Shown piece by piece: positions 51,701-61,100 of a stretch of 64,000 nucleotides of DNA. Location: positions 164,215-228,214 of the forward strand of contig WBMV01000295.1 of the NCBI GenBank assembly GCA_013396655.1, in the 5' to 3' direction. The number at the start of each line of letters is the position of its first letter. The first letter of the stretch is position 1. The notes under the pieces are model-generated. The model was not told the DNA's origin. It saw only the letters and a list, made by a program, of their open reading frames with translations, and made no database searches. Position numbers and translations under genes: made by a program. Origin of the DNA: Campylorhamphus procurvoides. Lineage: Eukaryota > Chordata > Aves > Passeriformes > Dendrocolaptidae.

Positions 51701-54700
51701 TCCTGATGCCACTTTGAATTGCCACTCTATCCTGAAAATAATTTTCCTGAAGGGCAGATTCTGCTCCTGCTAGCCCTTCTCCTTGAAGCAAAAAATAGTG
51801 TAAACCCCTTTTTGTCACCTACCCAAAAATTCTAATGATAACATGACACTTATTTATCTTGAAGTACTGATTTTTGGAATGACTATCTTAAACATTTAGG
51901 GGTTAAGATTCCAGTTTTCTTGACATCATCTAATTCAGATTTCAAACCAAACCCAGTGATTGCACCTGTGTCATTAGTTTTCATTTAGGAGGAAGTGAAC
52001 AAAACCCAATAAAATTACCCCCAACAGCTCCCCTCTCTGAAGCCAGGCCCCACAGCTCTTGATTTTCACTAGACCACTCGATCCATAGCAGTTGTTCATG
52101 TCCAGCAGGCACAGACCACGCTGTGGGAACACACCAGGTCCACTGAAACACAAGGAACTCAGGGGAAGAGCTCCAGTGCTCCTCACCTCTGCTCACTGTA
52201 TGTACAAAACTGCTGGGAAAGATGAAGGAACAGTTTACAGCTCAGTGCCTGCAGTGGCTGGAAGGAGCACAACTAATGGATCTTTTCTCCAGGAGACCAG
52301 GCAGTGGCTGGAAGTGTTTCAGGCCTTGCTGTGCCACAGTGGTTGATTGTTAGCAGAACCACTCTCCAGACGTGAACGCCCCAGAAACGGCAAGAACCTT
52401 TGCAATGGAAATTCCCCTTTGGAATCTGCTTGGCTTAACACAGGGTATGGTTAGCTGATCCCCACAGCCCTGGGCAGGGCTCACCTCCTTTCTGGCTAAG
52501 GCTTGGGGTTTGAGAGACTTAGCTCTGTTTGATAGACTCTCCCTGACCCCCTGCCAGGTCTCCGAGGTGACCTCATGAAATAATTCTGAGATTATTTGCC
52601 CTTCATGCATTAGAAAGAAGCATAATATGTGGGGTTTTTTTCCTTTCTACTGAAGACGAGATTCTCAAAGCAAACAAGAAACCTGGCTTTGCTTCTAGTG
52701 CTCTTTTCATACAGTTAACCACAGTTAACCACTGGCTGTTCTTGAAGTACTGCCCAGGAAGAAGGATCTAGAGCACTTCTTCAAAAAGGGGAAGTGTCAC
52801 AGGCAACTCCCTCTCGGGATCAGGTATGAATTTGATATTGTCAAGACATTTCAGATCAATTAAAATTATTGTAATATTTTATTCAGCTTCAGAAGTTATA
52901 GGGGGGAAGAGCAATTAAAATCAATTTGTATAGCTACTTTTTCTTACAGTTTTAAAGTTTCTCTTACTCACAGTCTAAGGAAAAGGTCATGAAAATGCAT
53001 GAGACTGAACACCAGTGCAAAATTTCAAGTCATGCATTAAAGCCAGATCTCAAAACTCCTGAAAAACCAGGATAGAGGAACTAAAAAAGAATTTCTGATC
53101 GGGAGAACCACTAATTTAAAATTGTCAGAAGTCACGGAAAACAACAGAGTCTTATCTGCCATGGTGTACAAAGATGTAGAAATAAAACTTTTGCCTTAAT
53201 CCAAATAGACATCACAGAATAAAAAAGAGCCTGGGAGACAAAGTGGCTCACAACACGTTGTTTGACTGTACAGTGAGCACACAAACACAGCCTCCTAATT
53301 GTCAATCGTGTGTCCTATATTCCAGTGACACTCTACCTCTCATGAACAGAATAATTAACGAGAAGAGGAGGCACATGAGCACATCCTACAGCTTTCTATT
53401 ATTTAGGATGAATGGAAATAAAGGGAAACATTTTTCGAAACTGGCAACAGGAAACAAATTCTATGCAGAGACCTTTAGAATTGGCAAAAGTGACTTCCCA
53501 AGGGAAAAAAAAGTATATTCTGGTAATCTGAGTCATTGAATCTGCATACAATCTGTTCTAAGGGTTGCTGTGTGCCTTTCACCACATGAAGCCAGTGCGA
53601 GTTATCCAGCCCCGTAGCACAGGGCTGACTGAGGAGGAAGAAGCCTTGTACTTCCACTTGTTGTGTGTAGGTATTATATCTTCTGCAGTTCCTGATAGTC
53701 ATATAAACAACACTAATCTTCAAAACAAATGACAGCCATTGTAAAAGTGCCTTCCTGTAAATGCTCAGCTTTGCTTCTCACTTAAAGACACACCTCACTG
53801 AACAATGGCTCAGCAGGTATGAACACAACAAAACAATGCATAGACTCCCTGTAGATTCAAGTTTACATCCTGCAGGCACTTTTGCAGGAGTGAATAACAA
53901 TGTATTCGGGTAGAAATCTGAAATGATAAAACTAGCAAAGTAGATCTTGATGTACATCATCACTTATATTACCATCACTACAGCTATTCATAGCTAACCT
54001 TCGTATAGCTACTAACAATTTAGTTTAAATTGTTATTTCTCAATTTGAAAATGAGTAAAATTTGTTTTTCAAAGTCTTTAGAGTTGCCACGCTATATGTG
54101 AGAACCTACTTGAGGAGATTCAAAATCCTTACAGAAAGTAAATCATACTGTGCTCTACTGTACTTGAAGCATTTTGTATTCCTTTAGCTTTTGAATTCAA
54201 TAATACAGTTTTTAGAAGGGCATAATTTAGCCCTCAACACATCTCCTGTTATCTCAGTTTTAAGTTAGTTTAATATTGTTTTAAAACAGGTTTAACGGAA
54301 TGGAAAAGAACAAATTAAGGTGCCAATGTTTATTCAAAAAGACTATTTCTTATGACTAATTATTAGTCATCTTGATGGAACATGTCTTGTTTAAGAGAAA
54401 CATTAATATGTCATCTATCACTGTGTTTCCAATACAGAATCATTCAGGTTATGAATACCTGCCCAAGGATAGACTCTTAGCAGTCATAACTCTAAATAAA
54501 GTCAAAAGAGACAATTTGCACGAAGGTGGAACTGGATTTTACACACACATGAACTCCCAAAGGCTCCTCTTCCTAATCCCACAAGTTAGATTCACATTTT
54601 GGGGTTGCCAAACAGCAGCCTGAGTGCAGCATGTGCTAGGACCATGGATGAATTGTAGTTTTGGTCAATAAGTCGGGTAGTTTAATCTAATTGTGAGTCT

Positions 54701-57471
54701 TCTTAAAATACAGGAACATGGAATTTAGGACTTTAAACTGAATTTGTCAGATGTATTTCCATGCACAACATCCCTGGGGTTATGAGCCGTGAGCGAGGGG
54801 GTCACACAGTGTCCCCTCCCATCATGTCACATCACCCCGGTGAGCGACAAGGGCAGGGCCGTGTCATACCAGGGAACCTCTCAGCAGTTCCTTGGCAGAA
54901 GGGAGGCTGTGCCCTCTTTAGTCACAGGCTCCCACACCCTTGGGCTTCATTTTGCACGTGCCATTCCTCCCGTGCATTAAAGTGATTCTTCAGGTATTAC
55001 ATAAAGAGTAAATGGCAGCCTTGGTTTTTGCGTGTGCACACATATTTGTGAATTATGTTGTTTATTTAGTCAGGTTAGCCGAAAAACATTGAGGTATTCA
55101 CTTTCTGGTGTTGTTGCCAACAGAAAGGAAGAACAAGATAAAAATAAAAGGGCATTACTAAGCCACCTGATGACTTCTGTAACTATATTTTGAAGCTTTG
55201 TGTAGCACAGGTTGCTATGTATTTAATAAATCCAATGGATTAGCACTGGGAGTAGAAAAAAAACCCCAACAACAAACCCCCCCAAAATAGCAGACTAGCA
55301 AGTTACTCAATTTAATTTTCTATGATTTTTCCAGGTCATCCAAAAATTGATTTTTCTTGAGAAGTCCAAAGCCCATGTTTGGCCCTGCAGCACAGATGCC
55401 ATCACTGCATTACCCTGAATTGGTTTTCCAAAACCAAGCCTTTCTTCTTACTGGTGGGAGAAGCACAAACACTACTGGGGAGTTTATCCATCCCAGCACG
55501 GTGTTTCCAGCAGTACATTGCCAGGATGGCACACAGCAAGAGCAGAAGTTCCATGAGCACACTGAACAAAGCAGGGCAGGCTGAAGCACAGCACAAAGAG
55601 GTGTTCATTTGTTTTAGATGGGGGAGCTGTGATTACAGTCACAGCCAGTGCTGAATACACAGGCTGCTGCTCTCTGCCCCTAAGAGGTAACAAACTGTTT
55701 TCAAGATTTCAACTTTGATAGAGAAATAACCGCTTTAAAGTAGACCCTGACTCCATTTTCTATCTTAAGCAGCCTTTATACCTTATCTGGATAAAGTTTC
55801 AATTTTTAATGAGGGCAGGGCAGGAGGGTTTCCAGGCCTGTGAGTACGAGCTATGTGATACAACATACCAGACCTCTCAAAATACCTGCGTAGAAGGCAT
55901 TTCATCACACTGTCAACATTAACTTTGCATTGCTGTGTTTTTACTGGTTATTTCAATCTTAAGTATCCCTTTGAATTAGTTTAAAACACAGAACAAAAAG
56001 GGAAAACTTTCTCAGGAAATAGGTACTGAATAACAGGGAAGGTTTTGCTTATTTAGAGGTCTGCTATTCCTTTAAAGCCTATTTAAACCATATCCATTAA
56101 AACACACAGGATATTTTCTTCCCTCTCCTCTGTAAAACTGTTTTTGCTACATTCTGGAAGTCAACAGACAGGGTAGAACACTCCTTTGTTGGCACAGCCC
56201 CGAACAGTCAACTTCCCAGGTTTGTCTTCTGTGAGCCTGTATTTACAGGGTGCTCTTCTGAGAGAGGAATTTGTGTTTGCTCATGGCCTTGCCATGAATG
56301 TAACTGATAGCAAAAAGCACCAGACTGTTTAAGACGACCTGCTCTGGTTCTAGAGGACAAAATTTACAGCCAAGTCATCTAATTTTTTTTCAGTAGTTTT
56401 GTGTAAAATTGAAATATAAATACAAAAAGTAACCAGCAAATGAAACATGACCCCTATAACTGGGGTACTGGAAGGAGTAAAGTTGACTTAAGTGTGTTGA
56501 TGAACAACAAAAGTAACAAACAGCAAAATTTACTCCTAGTAAATGTTTTCAGAGACCTTTCAATGATGACAACATCTTGAGAGATATGAAAACATTTGAT
56601 AGTAAACCAGCAAGATTTAGTAAATAGTGAAATAGAATAATCCCTCAGAAAGCTCAGAGCTGCAAGTGCAGTGCAGCTGGAAGTTAAATTTGCAAATGCA
56701 TTCAATCATGCAAATTTGAGAGCTTTCTCTGGTACAACACTCTGCACAGAACGAGGATTACGGATCCGGCACTGCCCTCCCTACCCAGCCAAAAGTGTGA
56801 CTCCAAAGGGAATTCTGCCCGGTTAGAATCGGTGTGTTTCGGAAGGGCCGTATTTGTAAGGAGAAAAAGTTCCAAACAAGCGTCTGGTGCCCACAAGCAA
56901 AATATTTTTAACTCTACAAATAACGAGGCCTTTTGGAAAGTTTAAACGCCTACCGACAGGCGCTGGGCCGGCCGGAGCAGCCGGCGCTTTGAGGCAGCGC
57001 TGGGTTTCACCCTCATAAATCTGATTATCAGCTCGGGACGCCGGCAAGGGACTCAGTTCAGCGTTAAGCCATTTTTAGGCTGCGGCCCGTGTGAAGAACC
57101 GGGTCAAGCAGAGGGACCACAACCACCCGCAGCTCCGAACCACCTTATCGCCCACACACACCGGGGAGCTGCGGCGAGCCGAGGCACCGCTCTGAAAGCC
57201 CGCCTTGTCCCGGGGCTGTGGCGGCCAGGGGGGCCGGAGAACAGCCCCACACACCGGGGTTGGGGAGCTTACTTAGGGCAGGGAAACAGGGCGAGGGGGG
57301 AAAAATAATGAAAATAAAAGTTTGCTGCGTTTCCGCGGGGGGAGCCGCGGCCGCGCCGAGCCCGGCACGGCCCTCGGGGCAAAGGTGTCTGCGGGCAGCC
57401 CCTCCCCGTCCCGCACTCACTTTGTAGGTGTTCTCCGTCAGCTTGTTCACCTCCTCGGGGTCCCGGGACAT
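24666..57471 (-). CDS. BAIAP2L1: BAIAP2L1 (IRTKS), I-BAR and SH3 domain actin regulator, complete
   Basis: Fourteen minus-strand coding exons sum to 1,524 nt and give 507 residues plus stop; human is 511. In order from the start they are 57421-57471, 49438-49513, 46538-46624, 33178-33239, 33006-33077, 32569-32706, 31215-31367, 30640-30807, 30077-30227, 28761-28968, 28394-28468, 27883-28048, 25263-25303 and 24666-24741. All junctions are GT-AG and every phase agrees. Residues 1 to about 245 form the I-BAR/IMD coiled-coil domain. An SH3 domain follows at about 341-402 (ending GWLYGEHD...GWFPSSYT). A proline-rich linker leads to a WH2-like C-terminus, [10 protein letters not shown]...APIIR. Known of the family: it bends plasma membrane outward, binds Rac and actin regulators, and promotes actin assembly in microvilli and protrusions. 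The start has a perfect Kozak context, GCCGCCACCATG. Confidence 0.98.
24742..25262 (-). other. BAIAP2L1 intron 13
   Basis: A 0.52 kb intron with nothing further recognised. Confidence 0.95.
25263..25303 (-). CDS. BAIAP2L1: BAIAP2L1 coding exon 13
   Basis: Encodes [13 protein letters not shown] plus two bases, matching human NGTAKPPFLS. Acceptor cttcttttacag, donor CTAAG|gtatat. At 41 nt its skipping would change the reading frame of the C-terminus. Confidence 0.95.
25304..27882 (-). other. BAIAP2L1 intron 12
   Basis: A 2.6 kb intron with a C11 homopolymer at 25625-25635 and a 19-bp tandem duplication at 27331-27368. The reading frame of exon 12 stays open for about 67 codons into this intron. 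Confidence 0.9.
27331..27368. repeat. 19-bp tandem duplication
   Basis: atattcaaatatatgtgct (27331-27349) is followed directly by atattcaaatacatatgct (27350-27368), differing at two positions. A related attcaaata occurs just upstream at 27317. Confidence 0.85.
27883..28048 (-). CDS. BAIAP2L1: BAIAP2L1 coding exon 12
   Basis: Encodes [19 protein letters not shown] through DRAEHAGP, 55 codons after one completing base. It includes LPPPDYLG, matching the human IPPPDYLE motif. Acceptor tctgtcttgcag, donor CCG|gtgagt, phase 0. Confidence 0.95.
28049..28393 (-). other. BAIAP2L1 intron 11
   Basis: A 0.35 kb intron with no other feature. Confidence 0.95.
28394..28468 (-). CDS. BAIAP2L1: BAIAP2L1 coding exon 11 (end of SH3)
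   Basis: Encodes [17 protein letters not shown] through APVP, completing the SH3 domain with its WFPSSY signature. Acceptor tctcattacag, donor CCAAG|gtaaca. It is too short to appear as an open frame of its own and was found by motif. Confidence 0.96.
28761..28968 (-). CDS. BAIAP2L1: BAIAP2L1 coding exon 10 (most of the SH3 domain)
   Basis: Encodes [18 protein letters not shown] through GEHDTTR, 68 full codons. The SH3 core includes [20 protein letters not shown] and [10 protein letters not shown]. The donor must be AGAGT|gtaaga, phase 2, because only this joins in frame to the next exon. The acceptor follows a long pure-pyrimidine tract. Confidence 0.97.
28969..30076 (-). other. BAIAP2L1 intron 9
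   Basis: A 1.1 kb intron ending in a pure-pyrimidine tract of about 28 nt (plus-strand purines at 28974-29001) next to the exon 10 acceptor. Confidence 0.95.
30077..30227 (-). CDS. BAIAP2L1: BAIAP2L1 coding exon 9
   Basis: Encodes [19 protein letters not shown] through SEKLNHSA plus one base. The linker retains the conserved [15 protein letters not shown] motif. Acceptor tgtgactgtag, donor GCAG|gtgagt. Confidence 0.96.
30228..30639 (-). other. BAIAP2L1 intron 8
   Basis: A 0.41 kb intron; nothing else seen. Confidence 0.95.
30640..30807 (-). CDS. BAIAP2L1: BAIAP2L1 coding exon 8
   Basis: Encodes [18 protein letters not shown] through MVERNTM, 56 residues that end the I-BAR domain and begin the linker ([11 protein letters not shown]). 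Acceptor acttggatgcag, donor ATG|gtatgt. Confidence 0.96.
30808..31214 (-). other. BAIAP2L1 intron 7
   Basis: A 0.41 kb intron; nothing else seen. Confidence 0.95.
31215..31367 (-). CDS. BAIAP2L1: BAIAP2L1 coding exon 7
   Basis: Encodes [19 protein letters not shown] through HFYHVQ, 51 residues including [14 protein letters not shown], a hallmark stretch of IMD proteins. Acceptor ctctttcctcag, donor CAG|gtcagt. Confidence 0.97.
31368..32568 (-). other. BAIAP2L1 intron 6
   Basis: A 1.2 kb intron, AT-rich near 31990-32050. A homeodomain-like ctaattacactaattacc occurs near 31706-31723. Confidence 0.9.
32569..32706 (-). CDS. BAIAP2L1: BAIAP2L1 coding exon 6
   Basis: Encodes [19 protein letters not shown] through KYEHKEME, 46 residues with the strongly basic segment KKIRRKSQ that in this family contacts acidic lipids. 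Acceptor ttgattgcag, donor GAG|gtcagt. Confidence 0.97.
33006..33077 (-). CDS. BAIAP2L1: BAIAP2L1 coding exon 5
   Basis: Encodes [18 protein letters not shown] through VKYMT, 24 residues of I-BAR helix. Acceptor gcttttaaag, donor ACT|gtaagt. It is separated from exon 4 by a 100-bp intron. Confidence 0.96.
33178..33239 (-). CDS. BAIAP2L1: BAIAP2L1 coding exon 4
   Basis: Encodes [20 protein letters not shown] of the I-BAR domain. Acceptor gtttatcaacag, donor AGT|gtaagt, leaving phase 0. Confidence 0.96.
33240..46537 (-). other. BAIAP2L1 intron 3
   Basis: The largest intron, 13.3 kb and mostly AT-rich, with a GC-richer patch at about 33950-34400. A T-rich run (T's interrupted by C) lies near 44723-44747. 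Several open frames of 100-157 codons occur on both strands. None has recognisable domains, and I regard them as chance. No transposon family recognised. Confidence 0.9.
46538..46624 (-). CDS. BAIAP2L1: BAIAP2L1 coding exon 3
   Basis: Encodes [17 protein letters not shown] through SKELG, part of the I-BAR helix bundle. Acceptor catccccag, donor TTGG|gtaagt. It enters and leaves in phase 1. Confidence 0.97.
46625..49437 (-). other. BAIAP2L1 intron 2
   Basis: A 2.8 kb intron with no recognised repeat, RNA or coding element. Confidence 0.9.
49438..49513 (-). CDS. BAIAP2L1: BAIAP2L1 coding exon 2
   Basis: Encodes [17 protein letters not shown] through EKAVN plus one base, the first I-BAR helix. 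Acceptor attctccag, donor ATG|gtaagt. Confidence 0.97.
49514..57420 (-). other. BAIAP2L1 intron 1
   Basis: A 7.9 kb intron. It is AT-rich except for the CpG-island end from about 56950 onward. An A- and C-run patch occurs at 55255-55285. No gene recognised. Confidence 0.9.
57421..57471 (-). CDS. BAIAP2L1: BAIAP2L1 coding exon 1
   Basis: Encodes [17 protein letters not shown] (17 residues), phase 0. The donor is AAA|gtgagt. The ATG lies in the Kozak context gccgccaccATGt, inside the CpG island. Confidence 0.97.
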
Positions 57472-57680
57472 GGTGGCGGCGGCGGCGGGCAGAGCTGGGT
57501 GCTGCGGAGCGCCTCGGCTCGCCCTGGTGCCGGAGCGAGGTGTCCGAAAGCCGCGGAACCGGCCGGGCAGCGCCGCCGGGGCGGGACCTGCGCGGCTCCC
57601 GACGCGGCAGGACTGGCTGGGCGGGCGGCGACGGACGGGATCGCATCACCGCACCGCGCCTGGGCTCGGCGGGCACGGCG

Positions 57681-57728
57681 GGGTTGGGATGGGATGGGAT
57701 GGGCGGGGATGGGATGGGATGGGCAGGG
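57681..57728. repeat. (GGGAT)n pentanucleotide repeat with G-quadruplex potential
   Basis: At least eight G3-4 tracts separated mostly by AT or TT, interrupted by GGGCGGGG. It lies about 210-260 bases upstream of the BAIAP2L1 ATG. The G-rich strand is the plus strand, the template for that gene. Confidence 0.9.
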
Positions 57729-57763
57729 AGGAGCGCCCGGACCGCCCGCCCGCCGCTACCTGA

Positions 57764-57800
57764 GCTGCTGCTGCTGCTGGCGCTGCTGCCGCTGCTGCCG
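57764..57800. repeat. CTG-type trinucleotide run
   Basis: gctgctgctgctgctgg is followed by imperfect gctgctgccgctgctgcc in the BAIAP2L1 5' region. It is untranslated in any gene recognised here. Confidence 0.85.
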
Positions 57801-57960
57801 GCGTGTCCGCGGCGCCACCTCCATCATCATCCTCTTCCTCCCCACTCCTCCTGCCCGCTCCCCTCTCCGGGAGCCCCTGCCCCGCTGCCACAGCCCAGCC
57901 TGGGCCGCGTGGAAGTCATTTCAGGAGGCAGCTCCGCTGGTGCCCCAGAGAAGTCGGAGG

Positions 57961-60090
57961 TAAACTCTTCCCCCTAGCAATTAAGTGAGGGTTCTGTAGG
58001 AATTAATTAGCCAGTCTTGTCAGAGGTAATTAGTGTAGCCCCAGCGATGCTGGTGAGGCGGGAGATGGTCCCCCTGTTCTCTTCCACAGCGTGAGGGGAA
58101 TTCCTCAGAGCCCCTCAGGCACGGACAAAAACATCTTTTTTCTCAATCCTGGTCCAGTACACAGTCTGAGCTTCGTGCTACACTCTAAAGTTTTCTATTT
58201 CTTTTAAACACACACTCATAAAACAGTACTCCTAGTCATCTTTCCTCTGAGAACTGCCTCACAAGGCCTTCATGGAGCAGGGCTGGTGAGGAAGGCTTTG
58301 GGAAGTTGTAAATTTTTGTGGGCCATAAACTGTCCAGAGATTGTGAGATTAATTTTGAAGTATGCTAGCTGGAATATCTTTCTGATAAAGTAATACCAGC
58401 ATTACCTTGAAGGTCCTTGTGGGAACGTCACACCCTTAGGTATTTAAAACTAGGTTGTGGTGCTGGGTGTTGAACGTGTGAGGTGTAATCCCTGTGCTCA
58501 CACATCAGCCGTCCCTCTCTGGGTTGCTTCTCTCCTTCTGATTCCCTCCCTTTATAGCAGCAATAAAGTCATGGCAGGCACAGGAAGCTGAACTTGGAAC
58601 AGAACCCTAGATATTGGACCCTGGTGTTGGGAGGAGGTTGTTACCAGGTTTTGAGAGCTGTAAAAATGTTTTAATTTGAGCATGTGGAGGTGCCTTTAGA
58701 ATTACTGTTACAATTTCCCACCTGGGGGAAAAAAAGGGTACTTAGAGGGTTACCTTGAATGCAGCTAAAGCTCAAGGCAGAAGGGGGGTTTATGGAATTC
58801 ATACTGCCAGGTACAGTCTTTGCAGACTTCTGGTATGTATGATATCAATTTATAATGTTATCCTGCAGGCATAATGAATTGTTTCGGGCCCAAGTCTATA
58901 ATTTCTATTCCCAGTAAGCAGTGTTTGCTCACAGAATGTGATGTGGCTGCCTGCCTGAGCATGGGATGAAGAGTCACAAGTCACACTGTTTCTTCCCAAG
59001 TCCTTTGTCTGAAGAGTTTTTTACAACTTTGGAAACATAGTGCCTGGGTACTACTGCTTTTGTGTTACCCTATGCCAATGCCTGAAAAGGATTTTCCTCT
59101 CTGACAGGCTGTCCTTCAAATCTGAGGGAGCTAGTACCCAAAGGAAGATGTACAAAAGGACTTTTCCTTTCCTGATTCCTGCTAAAGGAGCTGGGAATGT
59201 GCTATATGGTGGAGAGTATCATTCCTGTTAGGGACAAAACATTTCTCTTTCCTCTGAACGTTATGGAGCTCTGGAAGGGAGCTCACCTGGCATTCAGGGT
59301 GTTTGTTTCCACTTGGCACACTAAGTTCAGTCATGGTAAATGGCAAGGTAAGTGTTAATGAAATGTGCATATCAGAAAGAAACTATATGGACTATCATAC
59401 CAGAATGTTTTGTGTGATCAGGGCAGAATGTTTAATAGCTTACAGAACTGAAGCCTTAATGAACACATTTTTATGCTCTGTTGCCTACATACTTCTTTTT
59501 GTAATAAACACACTGTAATGAGATATAGTATTTTTACGTTGATGTTTCTGTTTTATCGTATTCATCAATAACACTGAATTTTGGGTGCAGCAGTGTTTGG
59601 GTACTCAGGTTATACCGTTTTGTATTGTTTCATAGAGACTCTGAAGTGTACTTGCTAACTTTGCTCTGGAGGAGTCCAGAGCAGGAATCTTCACTGATCA
59701 TATCTGCTCTCTAAACTGATTGGAACTAAAATGAATCTGATTACTTTTTTGATGCCTACTTTTAACTTACAAGGTTTCATTGTCCAGAAAGATGAAGAAG
59801 GAAATATTCTTACTTTGGTGGTGAATCCATGCCATGGTATAATTACTTCTGCTCTTTGTACTGCACCTCAAGCAATAACTGCACCTCAAGAATAGTTCAG
59901 GTTGTAGGGGACCAGGCAGGATAGTAGTTTACCTGGTCCTGTCTCCCATCAGAATAGGGCTAATTTCAGCATTAGGTTGCTCAGGTCTTCATCCGGTTGA
60001 ATTTTGAAAGTCTCCAGGAAGGAAAAGTTGAGGGGCAGAACAGAAAGTTCTATTTGAAACAGCCCGTAATTTGACAAGTAAAGAAAATCC
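57961..60090. other. Intergenic DNA upstream of BAIAP2L1
   Basis: No gene recognised. Homeodomain-like cores (aattaattag, gtaattag) occur at about 58000-58035, directly outside the CpG island. Confidence 0.7.
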
Positions 60091-60096
60091 TCTACA

Positions 60097-60594
60097 TTGT
60101 TATATATATTTGTAAACATCTTGTGTGTTAACAGCTCTATCCCCTTAGGTGTATCACCCTTCCAGCTGAGCTGCCCATGTGTAATTAACATCCTCTGTGT
60201 TGTAACGAGAGCTTTGATATCAGACTGTGACACGTTGCCTATGGAGAAAACAAAACTCCTCCCTCATTACCTGCCCTTCTGCCTCACACTGCGCTTTCCT
60301 GACGTCAAACTGAAATGTTTGTGGGCTGAAATTATGCAGAATTCCAATATACCCCCTTGGTTCTGGCTGTTTAAAGGTGATGACTCGGATTGCAGCAGCT
60401 GCTGGTGTCACCCTTGCAATGCTGAGGTGCTCCTGGCCCTGCAGGTGAGTATGAACAGGAGCAGCCAGGCACAGGGGCTGGGCTCAGTCCATTGGCACTG
60501 GATCCTGGCTGCCTGCTTGTGTTACTGGGAAGTGCCTGGTCTGGGCCCCAGTCCAGCAGTTCATTCCATGTTGGCCAAAGGCAGAATCACATAG
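60097..60594 (+). other. Unassigned open frame of 165 codons with a consensus splice donor inside
   Basis: A long plus-strand open frame in intergenic DNA. It contains an acceptor-like cacccttccag ending near 60165 and a perfect donor CTGCAG|gtgagtatg near 60445. The protein is not recognisable and is rich in Cys, Leu and Trp, which does not suggest a folded family. It could mark an exon of a non-coding transcript or be chance. Confidence 0.2.
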
Positions 60595-60849
60595 ATTTAG
60601 CAAAACTGCTGTCGAGGGACTCACTCAAAGGAAGTGCTTATATTTATTCCCTGCAGAAGGCCAGTTCCCCCTTGTAGCATTTAAATTGTAGAAACATGAG
60701 CAGCAACAATAAAAATTTCCCTGTGTGTTTTTTGCCTTATAGAACTGAGATTGCAATGAGAAAATGGTATTATTGATATATCTTCTGAAAATGCACACGC
60801 CCAGAAATATTCCATTGAGTAAATACATGTATTTGTTTTAAAGCAGTAA

Positions 60850-61100
60850 TATTTCGATGTATGATTGTTTTCTGTATGTGTCTCATTTGCATGTCAGCGA
60901 CGTATTTAAATATTCTTTGGAAACGATTTAAGCATGCTGTAAAGGTCCATTAATGTCAGCTCATCATTAGATCCTTAGCATGTGTATTAAATAGCTTAAT
61001 ATGACTGTAACTAATTACATAAATTGTGGCTAAGCAGTAATCACATATGCATGATATAGCCAGCTGTGGCCTGTTTCATTCCCTGTGGTCATTAGCAGAT
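60850..61100. promoter_or_regulatory. Candidate developmental enhancer block
   Basis: AT-rich, non-repetitive DNA with an exact POU octamer ATTTGCAT at 60885-60892. Several homeodomain cores (ccattaatg, taactaattac), a CAGCTG E-box and paired ATGCAT-type sites follow. The texture resembles conserved non-coding elements, but conservation could not be checked. Confidence 0.3.

Larger units (their letters stand above)
56945..57960 (-). promoter_or_regulatory. BAIAP2L1: CpG island and promoter of BAIAP2L1
   Basis: A dense CpG block surrounds the start codon. It contains a NotI-type gcggccgc at about 57348-57355 and a GC box ggggcgggac near 57578-57587, just upstream of the ATG. It also holds the GGGAT repeat and a CTG-type run. 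No TATA box was seen, so start-site choice is probably dispersed. Confidence 0.8.

Noticed and set aside
57757..57765. A possible minus-strand splice donor (CTCAG|gtagcg) for a separate BAIAP2L1 non-coding exon
   Set aside because: No convincing acceptor was found between it and the ATG at 57471, so an unspliced 5' UTR is simpler.
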